This document shows, piece after piece, positions 1-13,279 of a stretch of DNA of 64,000 nucleotides. The position numbers and the translations under genes are program-made. This stretch comes from Zerene cesonia (taxonomy: Eukaryota; Arthropoda; Insecta; Lepidoptera; Pieridae): positions 1,674,001-1,738,000 of the forward strand of contig NC_052130.1 of assembly GCF_012273895.1 (NCBI RefSeq). The letters are read 5' to 3'. Each line of letters begins with the position of its first letter. The stretch's first letter is position 1. Under the pieces are notes generated by a model. The model saw only the letters and a program-made list of their open reading frames with translations, was not told where the DNA came from and ran no database searches.

Positions 1-1710
1 GTAGGCCAGCATTATGTATCTATTTTTTATAGTAAAAATAATGAATTTCTATAAAAGCTCGTATTAGTCTAGCAATGTATTACTAACAGTCCACTAGTAG
101 TTTAATTCATAAAGATTTGTATTTGGAAGTGTTTGTAACAATACCAGACATTTAAAATTTCTTAAATATTTATTTAGGTACATGGCAAACCAAATTTATA
201 ATTTTTTCACTGGATTCAGCTGGATAAATAGTTTTAATTGCTATGTCAAAAAATCAATTATGCAGAAGTTAATAACATAAAAATGTGAATCGTTTTGAAT
301 TTTTTTGCATTTTTTTTTATCCGGTCACAATCATAACGACAATTTCTCGTAATTGCTGCAACATGACTAGCACATGCATAACGCATTTAAACTAATAAAT
401 CAATGCAAATAATAAACGGCTGTAATAAATCCTATAGTCCAACTCCAAAGAGTTTTATATCGCATTTTATTATATTAGTATTTATTATACACAATGTTAC
501 AGTGTAATTAATGTAGTTAGAAATTCTATTTAGCACCATAGTATGACCACAGATAATACATGCATGACTGTAGAGTTTGTATGGCAACAAATACATTTTA
601 AATATAGAATTATTAGACTGTCCTAATACCTACGTTCTTTATTTAAAAATTTTTATTTGTTCTTAATTTGAAACGTTCGATAAACTGTTACGCAGACGTC
701 ATTTATTATAAATACTTTTCCGATTTTTGAACAGTAAAACAGTATTATGAATTAAATGTAGTTACTTAGTACAAATATTCATTTTACTTTACTATCAATA
801 ACTATTTTCCGAATGGAGCCATTGAAAAAAGATAAAATTTTTTGAAAGCGCAATCATTGAACTGTAGGCAGATATTCCACCATTGAAACATGACGTATAA
901 TTCAAAACATCTGACCAATGGTCACTACGAAAATAATTTGGCCCTTTAAAAACTGACCTTTTTAAATTCAGCGCGAGATATGTTAAAATTGATGCTATAA
1001 CTAGTTGCGTGCATCGACCGCGCTCGCAGCGCACGAAAAGGGCCCAACCGCATAACTAACATAGTCGCAAATTTAACCGTATGCCAGTAATCGTAAAGTG
1101 CAATTTCGAACGCGCACCGATCGAGCAGATGTTAACGATACAAATATTAGGGGAACTAAGGCATAAAAACTGGCCAGCCAATCACGTGCCGCGCTTATCG
1201 TCCGTCCCGCTCGCGTACGATCGCACTGCTCTTTCTAATGCTTTATTTTTTTGTCATCTTATTCTAATTCCTCATTCAAATGGTCGAGTTGGATTCCAGA
1301 GGCGCGTAACCTTTCCGTCGATTATTTATTTTCTTTTATGGCAATGCAATGTCGGTAATTGTGCATAATCAATCCAATGATTCCACGTAATTTGTTCTCG
1401 TGTGATTGTTTTGTGTAATTAGTTTAATTGTTGTACGAATTGTGTTTGAGGCGTATCGGTACACGTATCTGTTGTTTTTAGATGGTTTCGTTTCGTTTGT
1501 ATTTTAGAATGATTTAAGTTTTTGTTTAAGTTGAGAAAACCTACACATTATTTAATATATGACTATCAATTTATGTAACTTTTTGTATCACAATCATCAT
1601 TTTTATATAAATTTTCCCTCCATAAATAAACTGTTCAACAAAAACTGAAATTTTTTTCAGTAGTTTCTGAGTTTGGAAGGTTCAAATAAACTCTTTAGCT
1701 TCATATTATT

Positions 1711-1930
1711 ACTAGACGCGAGTCTGCGATATCACGATTCCTGTTTAATCCCAAGGGAGCCTTTAATCGTGATAAAAAGTATTCTCTCACCCAAGTCAGC
1801 TCATACCCTGTCTGTATTCCAAATTTCATCAAAATCCGTTCAGTAGTTCCAGCGTGATTGACGGACAAATATCCAAACAAACAAATTTTCCTATTTATAA
1901 AATCAGTGTGAAAGTTGGATTAGTATAGAT
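1711..1930 (-). repeat. D-family dispersed repeat
   Basis: Shares with 12401-12672 and 17910-18118 the order: GC-rich head, 'tcccaaggga', 'caagtcagctcataccctgt', 'catcaaaatccgttcag', 'gcgtgattgacggac', and an end near 'tttataa-atcagtgtg'. It is probably a short Helitron-like element. Confidence 0.8.
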
Positions 1931-2497
1931 GTGATTCAGTTATTTGGATTAAAACACGTAACGACAAACTGTTTTTTAAACAATCAATACCATTTTTTAT
2001 GGAATTCGTTAAATATTATGAAGTGTATATATATATACGTATATAAGTAAAGATAATCCCCATCTTTTAATAAATTTCCGGACTTTTTCTTGCCATCTGT
2101 CATTCTGAAGTATCTGTATTTAGAAGTTCTCATTGCAATTATTAAATTCTATGTAATCTATTCTCTAAAGGAGTATTAATTTTCAATCTCAGCCACAATT
2201 AAACACTTCGATAATTGGACTATATCCACGAAAACATTTTTTTCAATTCAGACAAGTACGTCCTTAGATTAACTCGTTTGAACACACTCATCACGTCTTC
2301 AGTAGATTATTCACAGCGGAAAGGTTGTTTCTCCCTATTCACCGTTATCTCATAAGGTATGGAGGATCTTAAACAGCTGATATTACAAAATGGCGGCGCA
2401 TCCGGCCGGCCTTGGCTTTGATTTGACTGGCCGTGGGCATCTTGCGATTCGAGCATTGTTTAAAATAGTCATATTTTAATGTTTTGTGATTAAGAAA

Positions 2498-2690
2498 CCC
2501 TACTAATATTATAAATGCGTAAGTTTGTAAGGATTTTTGTGTGTTTGTTGCTCTTTCACGCAAAAACTACGGAACCGATTGCAATAAAATTTGGTAAGCT
2601 GGACAATTGGAATACCATATTGGCAACGTTTTATCCCGATATTCCTACGGGATACGGACTTACGCGGGCGAAACCGCGGGGCGCAGCTAG
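2498..2690 (+). mobile_element. A-family Helitron-like element, full length
   Basis: Starts cctactaatattataaatg and ends gcgcagctag followed by T, about 195 bp. Ends of the TC...CTRR-T type with a GC-rich subterminal segment suggest a non-autonomous Helitron like the Lep1 elements of Lepidoptera. Confidence 0.7.
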
Positions 2691-2764
2691 TTAAAAGATA
2701 AATTTGATAAATTATGAATCTCATCTACCCTTCACTTCTATTTTTAGAAACAATAAGCTTTTGT

Positions 2765-3050
2765 TCTCATCATCATCATCAGCCCAAATTTGTTCCCACT
2801 GCTGGGACACAAGTCTCCTATGAGGGTTCAGGCCATAATCCACCACGCTGGCCACACGCTGGCCACGCTGGATTGGTTGTCACATGTCGTCGCACTTTTG
2901 ATTCATCGACGCCAGTTTCCATCATCGTTTCGAGCAGAGGTGATGTGGATCAAATGCCGATAATTTGAAGAATCAAACATCGGTGTACTTGGACACCGTT
3001 CGGTATCGAACCCTCGACTTTTATTCTAACATCACAAAGCTATAAAAACG
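2765..3050 (-). mobile_element. tRNA-derived SINE
   Basis: Read on the minus strand it ends in a (GAT)n tail (2765-2780) and has a B-box-like GGTTCGATACC (complement of 3002-3012). The body (ccactgctgggacacaagtc) matches the complement of the SINE at 46811. Confidence 0.75.
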
Positions 3051-3994
3051 CTATTTCAAAAGTGGATTACATAAACAATTCTTAGATCGCCAAGAATGGT
3101 GTGCGGCCATAAATCTAAAAAAATTATACCCCGCAAGGGCATTACTTAATAATGATAATTAAACGTTCGTAATGGCGCAATGCTATGTGCATATTTGAGA
3201 TGTGCCCAACAAGGACACTGGCGTTTCCGCGTTGAATCATTGGTCCGTGGGACAAGTTGTGGGTGAACGCGGTTTATGAAAAAAAGGGCTTAAAAATTGT
3301 TTAAAAAACTAGCAAATTATTAACTAGTTATGTTAATAATTTGTCAATGAACTATGTCTATTGTATTTGAAAAATCAAGTTTTTTTGATAAGAAATCGGT
3401 AAAGCAGTTCCGTATTACTTAATGCTTAAAAATTTACATGAAAGTCGATGTTTAGCAGAAAGTTACATTTCAGAATATAAACACACGGACGTGTGGACCT
3501 TTCAATTCTGCAGTTGGCTAATTTCGCACCCCAAAACTCCTTCACATACCTCGAAATGACATAAACAGAATTTTTTTCCTAACAAAAAAGGAATACTATG
3601 GTGCGTTTCGCAATATCAATCAGTCTGAACAACAAAAAAGCCTATCCTTTCAAAAAACAAACAAGTGTTCATAAAATGCTTAGCATATTCACAACAAGTG
3701 ATCCCAATCTAATGAGACCATTTCCATTTAGGATATTGATTTAATTACTATTCTTGTGAGCTTCGTAGATTTTTTACTGAAACTACCAAATTAGGTACAT
3801 ACGTGTGTTGTTAATTATTCTGAATATGGTAATTGTTGTGTGTACCTTTGAAATACTCCAGTAAAAAGCTATGCCTAGTACACTTATAGAAGTATTTAGT
3901 ATATAATCGATTTAAATATTCAATAATTTTTTTCTACTAAAAACTTTGAAAACAGGACACAGGCGTTATAACATAAATATAGGTATATTATTAA

Positions 3995-4139
3995 TACTAA
4001 TATAATGAAGAGAAAAGATTTGAATGTTTTATATGTTTTCACACAGAACTACTTGACCGATTTCAAAAATTATTTCACCATTAGAAAGGTACATTCATAG
4101 GTTATATATGTACGGGTGAAGTCGGGGCGAATAACTAAT
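3995..4139 (+). repeat. B-family repeat
   Basis: Has 'actaatataatgaagag', 'accgatttcaaaaatt', 'caccattagaaagg' and 'gtcggggcgaa' in family order; the terminal CTAGT is degraded to ctaat. Confidence 0.7.
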
Positions 4140-5788
4140 CATTAAATAAAGTGTTTCATGATTTTTCTTACAATCGTACCAAACAATAAAACCGCACAAA
4201 ATAAAATAAACCAATAAAAAATACCATATCAAAATACCGTGAAAACTTCTCAAAAAATTTCTCACCATTTCGCACGTCACAAAGGATCTGAAAGCGCGGG
4301 ACAAAGGAGAATTTAAAAAAAAACCTAAAACACTACTTAATGCACAAAAGACAATGCATCCGCGACACTCGGAGGTGGCTTCATTCGCGGCTCGCGGATC
4401 ACGAGGGCCCTTTGTAGACAAAAGATTAGCTTAACTCGACAGTTGCCGCTAATTTGTGAGAATCAGACGCTTCTAGAACGTTCTGGCGTGTGGTGGATTG
4501 AGTTCTGTTTTTGGGAATCGTGTAAGACGTGTTTTGGGGGCTGGAAATTTGAATCTACCACGCTTATAATGAAGGTTTATCTTTTGTTTGGCTCTTAATT
4601 TAGAATATTGCTTTTTATTAAACACACTGTTTCCTATTTATCACACTACTGCGCTGTTTATGTGTTTCATTAAAAATATGGGTGATTATATAATTATTAA
4701 TTATATTTTGTTTTATGAAAATCTGTAACATAAATTGAAGTAGTGAGTCAGGTAATTTGATCTTTATTAGTACTAAACTTCTCTTTATTACATTGTTATC
4801 AAGCAAATAGAATACTACATAAGCTGAAGCGTTATGTCCAAAACGCTGCCGCCCGTGACTTGTCCACACAGTTGAGTCAGCAACCTTGAACGGTCTAATC
4901 GCAGTTTTAACCAATCAGTTCGCAGCGCACGTACTCATGTCCTTTGTGTTGTTATTTTGACAATAAATTATCAGCTTTATGTATATGGTGGCTTGGCTTA
5001 TTTTCAATCCGCTCCGCTTATGGACTGTGCTATGACGCTTATGGATTTTTTTTATGGTTAAATTAATTTTTTAATTTAGATTTTTTAAAATAGAAATTTT
5101 CTTTATTTTTTTAGTATATTTGTTTTAAGGCTTTGTTAAATTTTTACTTAAATATTAATGTTCGGTTTTCACACCAAAATGGCTCGATAGATTTTTGATA
5201 GATTTTGGTAAAGAAATAGATTATAGACATCTATTGTATTAAATATGGATAAAGGCTACGTTTTAGTAAAAAAAAAATAATAATTTTTAAGTTTTTGAAA
5301 TCTGTGTGTGTGTGATTTTAATTAATAGCGAATACCGCGATGGAAGAGGTAGTCTTTCATACTAGTTTTAACCCGCGGCATTGCTCGTAGGGTATTCATA
5401 ATAAAATAAGTATGTACTCAGTACGCTAATCAAGTCAATAATCTATCTGCAAAGAAGTTTTCATCCATATCCATTCAGCCGGTCTAACGTGAAATAATAG
5501 ACATTCGAACATCCATTTATCGATTCTAATGACATTATTAGCGGATAATTTTCGAATGTCACAACCCTTAACCTTAACATTATAAAAAAAAAATATTAAG
5601 ATTTTCGGTTTTAAAATTTATTATTTCCGCAATAAAAAGTTTAAAAGTCGAGGTGAAATTTAATTTCCTTATTGATTCGATAAATTACAACTTGCCAAAA
5701 TAGTACCTTGAGGTTTATAAATCTTGTACAGCGCCAACTTATTGTGGACCACTTCATGCTGTGTGCTTTATCTTTCTAAATTTTAATC

Positions 5789-5947
5789 TTTACTAATATT
5801 ATAAAGCTGTAGAGTTTGTTTATTTGAACGCGCTAATCTCAGGAACTACTGGTTCGTTTTGAAAAATTCTTTTAGTTTTAGATAGCCCCATTTATTGAGG
5901 ATTTAGGATATATATATAACACGGGCGAAGCCAAAGCGGTCCGCTAG
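5789..5947 (+). repeat. B-type repeat variant
   Basis: Runs from actaatattataaagct to ggtccgctag before T. Closest to the copy at 57649 ('caggaactactggt', 'gatagccc-atttattga'). Confidence 0.75.
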
Positions 5948-6018
5948 TTGTTAAATATGCAGAACGCTATTAGAAACCCGGAATATTATTCCATATGTTA
6001 AATATTAATATATACACC

Positions 6019-6190
6019 CAGAGGCCCGTCTCCTTTTCCTCACCTTTCCCAGTCCATTCTTTCTTTTCAGTGCTAAATCCTTTCTTTATTCCTTACCGCT
6101 TAAAGCGGGCAGCTTATTCCCAGTCCCTAACTGTGTGAATGCTCATGGGCGGTGGTGATCACTTATCTTATACTCTATGATGAAAAACTC
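6019..6190 (+). repeat. F-type repeat (SINE or retroelement tail)
   Basis: 'gaggcccgtctccttttcct ... agcgggcag ... gaatgctcatgggcggtgg' matches 8889-9090 and the complements at 55713 and 63158. Confidence 0.75.
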
Positions 6191-7184
6191 GTAAGCGATG
6201 ATGATGACACCCTTTATTTCAGAGATATGTTGGTGGTAGATATTTAATATTTATCAGTGCGTTATAACAATTTTACATGGCATATTTGTTCGCTATGAAA
6301 TATAATAAAACACTCCGCTTTAAAACAATCTTCCAAAATTTTAATAACACGAATAATTTTGACTTCCATATAGTTGTATTTGTACGTATAATTATGAATG
6401 TATAAATGTATACCTTATTAAAAAAAGTGTTAATTCGACTTTATTTTTATTCTTTCGTTAATCGATAACTCTGTAGTTTACAACCGATTGGTCGTGATTA
6501 TTTTGTATTGATTGTTATATGTTTGATAGAAAATTGTTATCATTTGGTCCCATATTGTAATCTGGAAACTTCTAGAAGGGCGTAGGTAACCTTTTTGTAT
6601 AAGGAATTATATTTTTATGAACTTTTATCTAATGACTTACACTAATAAAAAGGAACAGTCAATGAATTATACTAATAACAAGAAACAGTATTAAGATATA
6701 ACATTAGTGTTACATAAAACGAAGATGCAACCGTCAAACGATCTGTGTGCAAATAATAATCTCTAGTAGCATTCACCTTGCGGCGTATGTAATTATTTTT
6801 TACCATACACCATAAGAGGTCGTTGGCTCCATCTAATTACAATATTATACTTGTGGGTGTCTCGCATCAGTTCATATTTGATAGTACTTTTTACGTTTTG
6901 AATACTCTAAATGGTGATTGGAAAAATTGGCGGGTTATTGTTTTTTTTCTTCGTGATGTGGCTTGCCAGTGACAACTTAAAAAAAAAAAAAACTTTATAA
7001 TTTTTAAGGTTTTACATGTCTACGTTACGTTTTTATATCGTAACAGTAGATACTATTATAGTTAAATAAAACATACGAAATATAAAAAATCTACAGTTCC
7101 TTTGGGTAAAGATTTTTCTATACCAATATGTATGTATCAATAAAAGATTCGATTAAACGGTGAGTTATTAATAAGTGTATATAA

Positions 7185-7290
7185 ATATTTTATACTACCA
7201 AAGTCATGGAATTTTTGAAATCGGTCCAATAGTTCCTGGGATTAACGCGTTCAAACAAACTCTTGAGCTTCATGTTATCAAGCATAGATT
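7185..7290 (+). repeat. Degraded H-type repeat fragment
   Basis: 'aatttttgaaatcggtccaa-agttcctgggattaacgcgttcaaacaaactctt' matches 26500-26620 and 32510-32650. Confidence 0.6.
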
Positions 7291-7574
7291 AACGAAAAAA
7301 TCTATTGCACTTGATCGATCTATGTTCGAAAAAAACATAGAAAATGAAAATAAAACGAAAAAATATTCAACATCCATGCGTTTCAATTTTATCTCATAAA
7401 AGTATTAATTTAATAGAGCTGGTACCTACATACATCACGTTCTGAATTAAAGCGAATATCCACCTTGACCCATAAAATGAATTTTAAGTATGACACGAAA
7501 AATTCGCGTGTGAAATTTCTTTATATCAATTATTTAAAACTATTTGTGACTTGCAGTTTCGAACATATATAAGT

Positions 7575-7770
7575 GAAGTCCTTTGTCCCTTGGGGTATGG
7601 GGCAGATGATATACATCTGTCTCACTGATTGATTTTCTCAATGGACAAGTAGGTGATCAGTAGGTGTCCTGCCAGATCGAGACATTTTTTGTGTGTCCCC
7701 TCCGGGAATCGAACCCTCGGTTCTACGCTCACGCGTTACACACTGTACCAAGGAGGCGGTCAAACGCACA
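7575..7770 (-). mobile_element. tRNA-derived SINE
   Basis: On the minus strand an A-box-like TTGGTACAGTG (complement of 7741-7751) precedes a B-box GGTTCGATTCC (complement of 7705-7715), spaced as in a tRNA, followed by an unrelated body toward 7575. Confidence 0.75.
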
Positions 7771-7891
7771 CATCATACAATATGCTATATAGCCTATGGC
7801 CTGCCTAGTAAATGAACTATACAACACAAAATATCCATTCGAATTAGTAGCTCCTGAGATTAGCGCGTTCAAACAAAAATATCATGTACTA

Positions 7892-8087
7892 CTAGCTGCG
7901 CCCCGCGGTTTCACCCGCGTAAGTCAGTATCCCGTAGGAATATCGGGATAAAAAGTTGCCTATATGTTATTCCACTTGTCCAGCTATTTACGTACCAAAT
8001 TTCATTGCAATCGGTTTAACATTTAGCGGTTCAGCAACACACACACACACATCCTTACAAACTTTCGCATTTATAATATTAGTAGGA
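7892..8087 (-). mobile_element. A-family Helitron-like element, full length
   Basis: Complement orientation: ctagctgcgccccgcgg at the left, ttataatattagtagga at the right, with a (CA)n tract inside near 8037. Confidence 0.7.
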
Positions 8088-8888
8088 TAGGATATTAGGA
8101 TATTATTTGGTTCCGTATAATATCTTGAAATTGTACCATTAACTTACAATACTATAGCAGCCTTTTATGTTTAAGAAATATCAATAATTTAGACATTTAA
8201 ATAGTCAATAAGCTTAGTTTTTGAAATCACTTATTACAAACAATTTTTCAAATTTACACACAATAGAACTCTTCATTTTTCTTTATTTCCTCTTCAAAAT
8301 GTGTAGAATTTTTATAGGTTACTATATTTTTTACTTCTTCGTCTTCTAACTCTGTTCTTCCTGTTCATTTACATGTAATATAGTAAATGGTTTATTTGTT
8401 TTACGAACTGTCAAACGCCGTGCAGCTTTAAATAGCTGTTAAGTTTTCTTAGTTTTGGCCAAAATTTATTAAATTTATCTTTGACAGGATTTGTAAGTAG
8501 AAAGACTATATACAAAAAGAAACGCAAGGTAAAGAAATTGCGAAACCGGACCAGCAGTTCACGAGTGATGCTGTGGCCAAGGAATAGCGATCCATTTTAA
8601 CACTCCTTTAGACTCGATTTTGACCCACTGTAAACGAACAAGAACGTAAAATTATTTCAAAGGACTGTACAATAATTTCTTGAGTTTATCTTATTATCTT
8701 GATCAGGATCGCCAGGATTACATAATTCCGTTCGCTGTATAAGAAGTGAGTCATTTTTAGTTGATTCTATCATTATATCATGATTGTGTACTTCTTTTAA
8801 TAGAGATTAGAGATACCATATTTGATCTGTTCCAGAAAGAACTAACGAAGAAGAAATATATTTCTCTTGTATTTATAAAAATAAACTT

Positions 8889-9090
8889 TGGAGGCCCGTT
8901 TCCTTTTCCTCACCCGTCCCAGTCCGTTCCTTCTTTCCAGTCGTTAATCCATTCCTTTTTCCTTACCCCAAAAAAGCGGGCAACGCATTCGCAGAGGCCC
9001 TACCTTTGCGAATGTTAATGGGCGGTGGTGATCGCTTACCATCAGGCGAACCACCAGCTCAGTTGCCTGCTATCATGATATAAAAAATAA
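8889..9090 (+). repeat. F-type repeat
   Basis: The best-preserved + strand copy: 'ggaggcccgtttccttttcc' through 'gggcggtggtgatcgcttac' and 'catcaggcgaaccaccagct'. Confidence 0.8.
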
Positions 9091-10189
9091 AAAAAACTTA
9101 TAGCTTATCTACCATGTTTCGATAGTGCAGTAACTACATTAAATTGATACTAACTTTGGAATTTAATAAGATATTCATTTTAATAAACGCTTTATTAATG
9201 AGTACATATTTTAGATTCAAGACCAGTCTTAGTCAGTAATCTAAGATTTAATATTGGCATTGATAATGCATTATATTATATGATATTTCAAATTTATTCC
9301 CTTAGGAAGATAAAACCTTTATGGGCTTAAAGTCTTTACTTAATGCATACTTACTTACACACAACGTCATGTTTAGGGTTTAGATGCTAATTCGAGCTAA
9401 AAGACTAATTAATAGAGACCTACTTTACCTTCATGCTTTACGGGGTAATTGAAAATAATCGTATTAACATTAGCTTCCATTTTGTTAAATTTATAAAATG
9501 AAAATTAAACGAAAATTATATAATAATTATAAAAAATCTTTATATGCATATATAAATAAAAATACAGTCTAAACAGTAGCTTTTTCAATCATATTTAAAA
9601 GATTCATAGGGTAGCTCTAATTACATAAACGTTTAAAAAAATAGTTGCTTTATATGTCTATCTAATCATTGCAGTCTAATAAAAACATGCTCCGAATTAA
9701 GTCTATTCTATTTTTAAACTTAAAATATACTCATAATAAAACTACTTCCTCGAATCCACCGCGCCATAACATAGGTACAAGCAACCAACCCGCCGGTTCA
9801 AAGCAGATGCGTTAGTTTTTTGCACCGCTAGATGGCTCTGGTGACATTTAGCGGAAATAAGCCAGAATGCTAGTGTAATTAATCTATAATCACCATATCA
9901 CCTGCTACGTGTTTCTATGCGATTATTAACTATAAATTTAACTTTATGGACAGTTATACGTAGCAGTATTTTTTGATAGCTGTTAGAATTGCTGTGTAGT
10001 GCGTAAAAATATGGAAATTTGGTGAAGCTGATATTAAAAAGAGTATTAATGACTTTTGAAGGATGCCTTATCACTGTTATATGCATGTGCTGGACGAAGG
10101 TCAACTTATAATTATTACTGCTATGATGATTACATTTTAATCTTTAATAAATTTAATATAGGCATATGAAATCGGAAGTGTAGAAGAAA

Positions 10190-10217
10190 TTCGATTGCTG
10201 AGGTGGGATCATGGGTA
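10190..10217 (+). repeat. 28-bp tract shared exactly with 28847-28874
   Basis: Contains 'gctgaggtgggatcatgggt'. Just downstream, 'ctacggtttggcaaa' also occurs at about 60152, so all three may be pieces of one tRNA-derived repeat. Confidence 0.7.
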
Positions 10218-11447
10218 GGCGAGAGGCTAGGTGATGCTACGGTTTGGCAAAAAGACGCAATTAAAGCTTTTCTGTTCTTTAGAAGTTTATGATTTATTTT
10301 ATTATTAAAGCATTTCAATGCTATAAAACCAAAAAATTAATTTTATGTATTAATTTTCTTGCTATGATCGAATAATATAATACGTGATTATTTTATACAA
10401 ACAAATGAGTCCAAGATCTATCACTGCGATAAAAATAATTATTTCGAATAGCTTTATGAAAGCTAAACAGAAATTGCTTCCTGAGGTACTAAAGCCCATG
10501 GTCATAAATGTTCAGTATTATACAGGGCGTCGCTAAATATTATATTAAGTATACAATGACTGACATTTACTAGCCTACCTAATATCGAATTTTATTAGCA
10601 AATTTATTTAAATTTGTTACTATTATTTCTAATAGGGCGGACGTATATATTATGCAGACTTAGGGAAACAATCGTTATCTTATCAGAATCGTAATTTTTT
10701 TCATTTTGCTATAATGTTAGGATAATCTGTATATTATTTATTACGTATGTGTTTAAGCTCTAAGTGACGACATTTACTGTTATTTATTTCTTTAATAGTA
10801 GTACCTACAACTCAATCATATTTTTATTTATAAGACAATCTAAAGCGAATTATAAATTGCACACAGTTGTCAAATGGTACGGATATGATGTATTGAGAGT
10901 TCGACTATCGATTTTAAGTGATGTATTTTACAAACTGTCGTATAAGTGATCAATCATTGCTCCGACATCGATATCTCTATAAGAATTATCGTAATATAAG
11001 CCTTGACATTCGCCCCACTATCGCACACACACACGCGTATCTTCTACGTTCAACCAGATCTGTCATTTTGACAATTGCCGCCAATAAATACAGATAATGA
11101 ATAATCGATGAAAACAATTGTATATACGGCCAGCTTGTTGATGTTTATAGATAGAAAGTTTTAATTAATGGTCTGTTAATTATTTATTGGCAGATTTTTG
11201 TTTTTCACTCGTAAATTTACTAATTAAGAAATCTTAAAACTTGTTAATTTACAATGTTTTCTATTTCACAGTATTTTTCTTATTGAAAAGTTTATTTTAA
11301 TGGTTTGTTGCTATGAGATTGCCATGGAAATGTTCATGTATATTTGAGAACTTAACGGTCAACAACTAACAACTTTTTAGTAACTTTTAATTTCAAAGTG
11401 AAAATGTGGAAGACACAATATTTAATGATTCCTTTATTGAATTTCAG

Positions 11448-11800
11448 GTCTAGAACGGGTGGCGGAGGAGTTGATGGGTCGAAGAAAATGGAAATTGTAT
11501 CAAGATGCGTTGATACCAAAACGAATAGAGGGCGAACAGTCAAGCGACGACGAATCCATGCCTGCCACAGACCACCCTCCCGCGCTCAAGATAAAAACTA
11601 TACAGCAGATCAACGAGACGGAAGAGTCGGAGGAGGTCGGGAGGAAGGACTCCATCCTGGAGAGTTTGATCAAGCGGCCGGCCGCTGCTCCAAAGGTGGA
11701 ACCTTCAGAACCGGCTGACTGGAAGCCCGCAGAGAAGTGCTACTTCTGCGTGGACGGGGAGCGGGGTGAGGGCGCGGAGCCGAGGGCGGGCGGCGCGACG
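11448..11800 (+). CDS. E93: E93 coding exon (first in window): VAEELMGRRKW block and CYFC motif
   Basis: This is an internal exon of the ecdysone-induced transcription factor E93 (Eip93F in flies, Mblk-1 in bees). It is bounded by a pyrimidine-rich acceptor ending in ttcag (11443-11447) and a strong donor, gtgagt, at 11801. The first two bases (gt) finish a codon begun in an unseen exon; 117 full codons follow from 11450 and the exon ends in phase 0. The protein opens LERVAEELMGRRKWKLYQD, a block I recognise from insect E93 proteins. An acidic/Ser segment (QSSDDES) and a Lys/Glu-rich segment follow, then EKCYFCVDG, where the CxxC pair may bind metal or form an interaction motif. Missing from the window are the start codon and N-terminus. 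The last residues (Glu/Gly/Ala-rich, GC-rich) are the least certain: a second possible donor, gtgagg near 11765, would trim them. Confidence 0.88.
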
Positions 11801-11917
11801 GTGAGTAACGCCTCGATTTTGGCGCGCTTTTCAACGGTTTGGCGGGCCTGTGGGTGTTTGTCCTTTGTAACAAATATACAGGGGAAATGGATAGGAAATG
11901 CTGGAATTATCTTTGTA

Positions 11918-11982
11918 GGTAATGGTAGCTAATGGTAGCTTATGGAGGCTAATGGTAGCTTATGGTAGCTAATGGTAGCTTG
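11918..11982 (+). repeat. 10-bp minisatellite
   Basis: About six units of taatggtagc / ttatggtagc lie head to tail, starting about 120 bases after the splice donor of the first visible exon. Confidence 0.9.
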
Positions 11983-12400
11983 TCAAATAGCAATAATTTG
12001 GCAGGGATTTGTTTTTTAAAGTCGATTGATGATTTTATTCGTAGATACTTTTTGCTCGTGCAAGACATTTCTATAAAAGAAAAACACAATTTTCAAAGCG
12101 GTAGGTTACACGTGTATGTATTTCCGGCGAGTATAAAAACTTTGAATACGTAACAAATTAGCTATAGCAAAAAATTAATACAACATCGGCTCTGTATTAT
12201 AAAAATGAATAACCAAAACTTTACATAAATCGTTTTTAGTATAATTTATTATGATATAATACTTCTAATAAGTGAATAGAAATGACAATTGACATAACTA
12301 TTTAGTTAAAAACTTATCATCTAACACACAGCTCAGATAGCTTTGAAAATTTCATCAGTCATAAGTCCCAAGTATTGGAAATTATTTTTGACTTTACTAT

Positions 12401-12672
12401 GCGCTCGTACCGGCTCCGCCCGGATATAAAGATTCCTGCTTTATCCCAAGGGAGCATAATCGGGATAAAAAGTATCCTATCATCCAAGTCAGCATATAAT
12501 ATATACCCATATATGCTGACTTGGGTGATAGGATATGGGTGAAATTTGCTAGTTTAGGGTCATACCCTATTTGCTTACCAAATTTCATCAAAATCCGTTC
12601 AATAGCTTCGGCGTGATTGACTGAGAAACATCCACACAAATAAACTTTCACATTTATAATATTAGTGTGATA
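12401..12672 (-). repeat. D-family repeat with internal fold-back
   Basis: Matches the D family at 1711 and 17910 but carries an extra inverted copy of its own 'tatcctatcatccaagtcag' segment (arms 12473-12498 and 12510-12535). Confidence 0.8.
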
Positions 12673-12811
12673 GGTATCGACATTTGGTGTTGACCTGAAT
12701 ATGTATCTGAAATTACCAATTGGACTTCATTCCGGTATTGATGCCAGCGTATTTTAATGAGCGGGAACATACTTTCAAATACACATAAGTTACATTTCGA
12801 TTTATAAATTA

Positions 12812-13011
12812 CTAGCTGCGCCCCGCGGTTTCACCCGCTTAAGTCCGTATCCCATAGAAATATCGGGATAAAAAGTTGCCTATATGTTATTCCAATTGTC
12901 CAGCTGTCTACGTACCAAATTTCATTGCTATCGATCCAGTAGCTTTTGCGTGAAAGAGCAACAAACACACACACATCCATACAAACTTTCGCATTTATAA
13001 TATTAGTAGGA
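12812..13011 (-). mobile_element. A-family Helitron-like element, full length
   Basis: ctagctgcgccccgcggttt to ataatattagtagga with the family core 'caaatttcattgctatcgat'. Confidence 0.7.
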
Positions 13012-13121
13012 TGTTTATATGATCATGTCGATAGAAGAGGTATGTTACACGTGTTTTAAATGATATCATTTGGATGAGGTTCGCTATGATAATACTTAAT
13101 GAATTCTATATGCTCAATCAC

Positions 13122-13279
13122 GACAAAGTATAAAACAAAGTCGCTTTTTTTAAATCACGCAACGAATTTTGATGGGATTTTTTTTAATAGAGTGATTCAA
13201 GAAAGTTTTATATGTAGTATAATGAGATCTATTAAACTTCACCGAAGTTAACGAACGCGAAGCCACGGGCAAAAGCTAG
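13122..13279 (+). repeat. C-family repeat
   Basis: 'acaaagtcgctttttttaaa', 'gagtgattcaagaaag', 'gcgaagccacgggcaaaagctag' in order (core shared with 37216, 45065 and 56709). Confidence 0.75.

Larger units (their letters stand above)
1..11447. other. Upstream / 5' intronic region of E93, no exon recognised
   Basis: No open reading frame here resembles a known protein, and the short ORFs lack codon bias and splice context. Because the first recognised E93 exon (11448) starts with two bases that complete a codon, at least one coding exon lies upstream, either here and too short to recognise or outside the window. The stretch holds dispersed repeats, listed separately (about 1711, 2498, 2765, 3995, 5789, 6019, 7185, 7580, 7892, 8889, 10190). 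CpG-richer repeat-free patches at about 960-1260 and 4260-4540 could be regulatory. The rest is AT-rich sequence with no visible function. Confidence 0.6.

Noticed and set aside
1081..1368. 95-codon + frame in a CpG-richer patch, considered as an E93 5' exon
   Set aside because: No E93-like residues, no suitable donor giving the one-base overhang needed before 11448.
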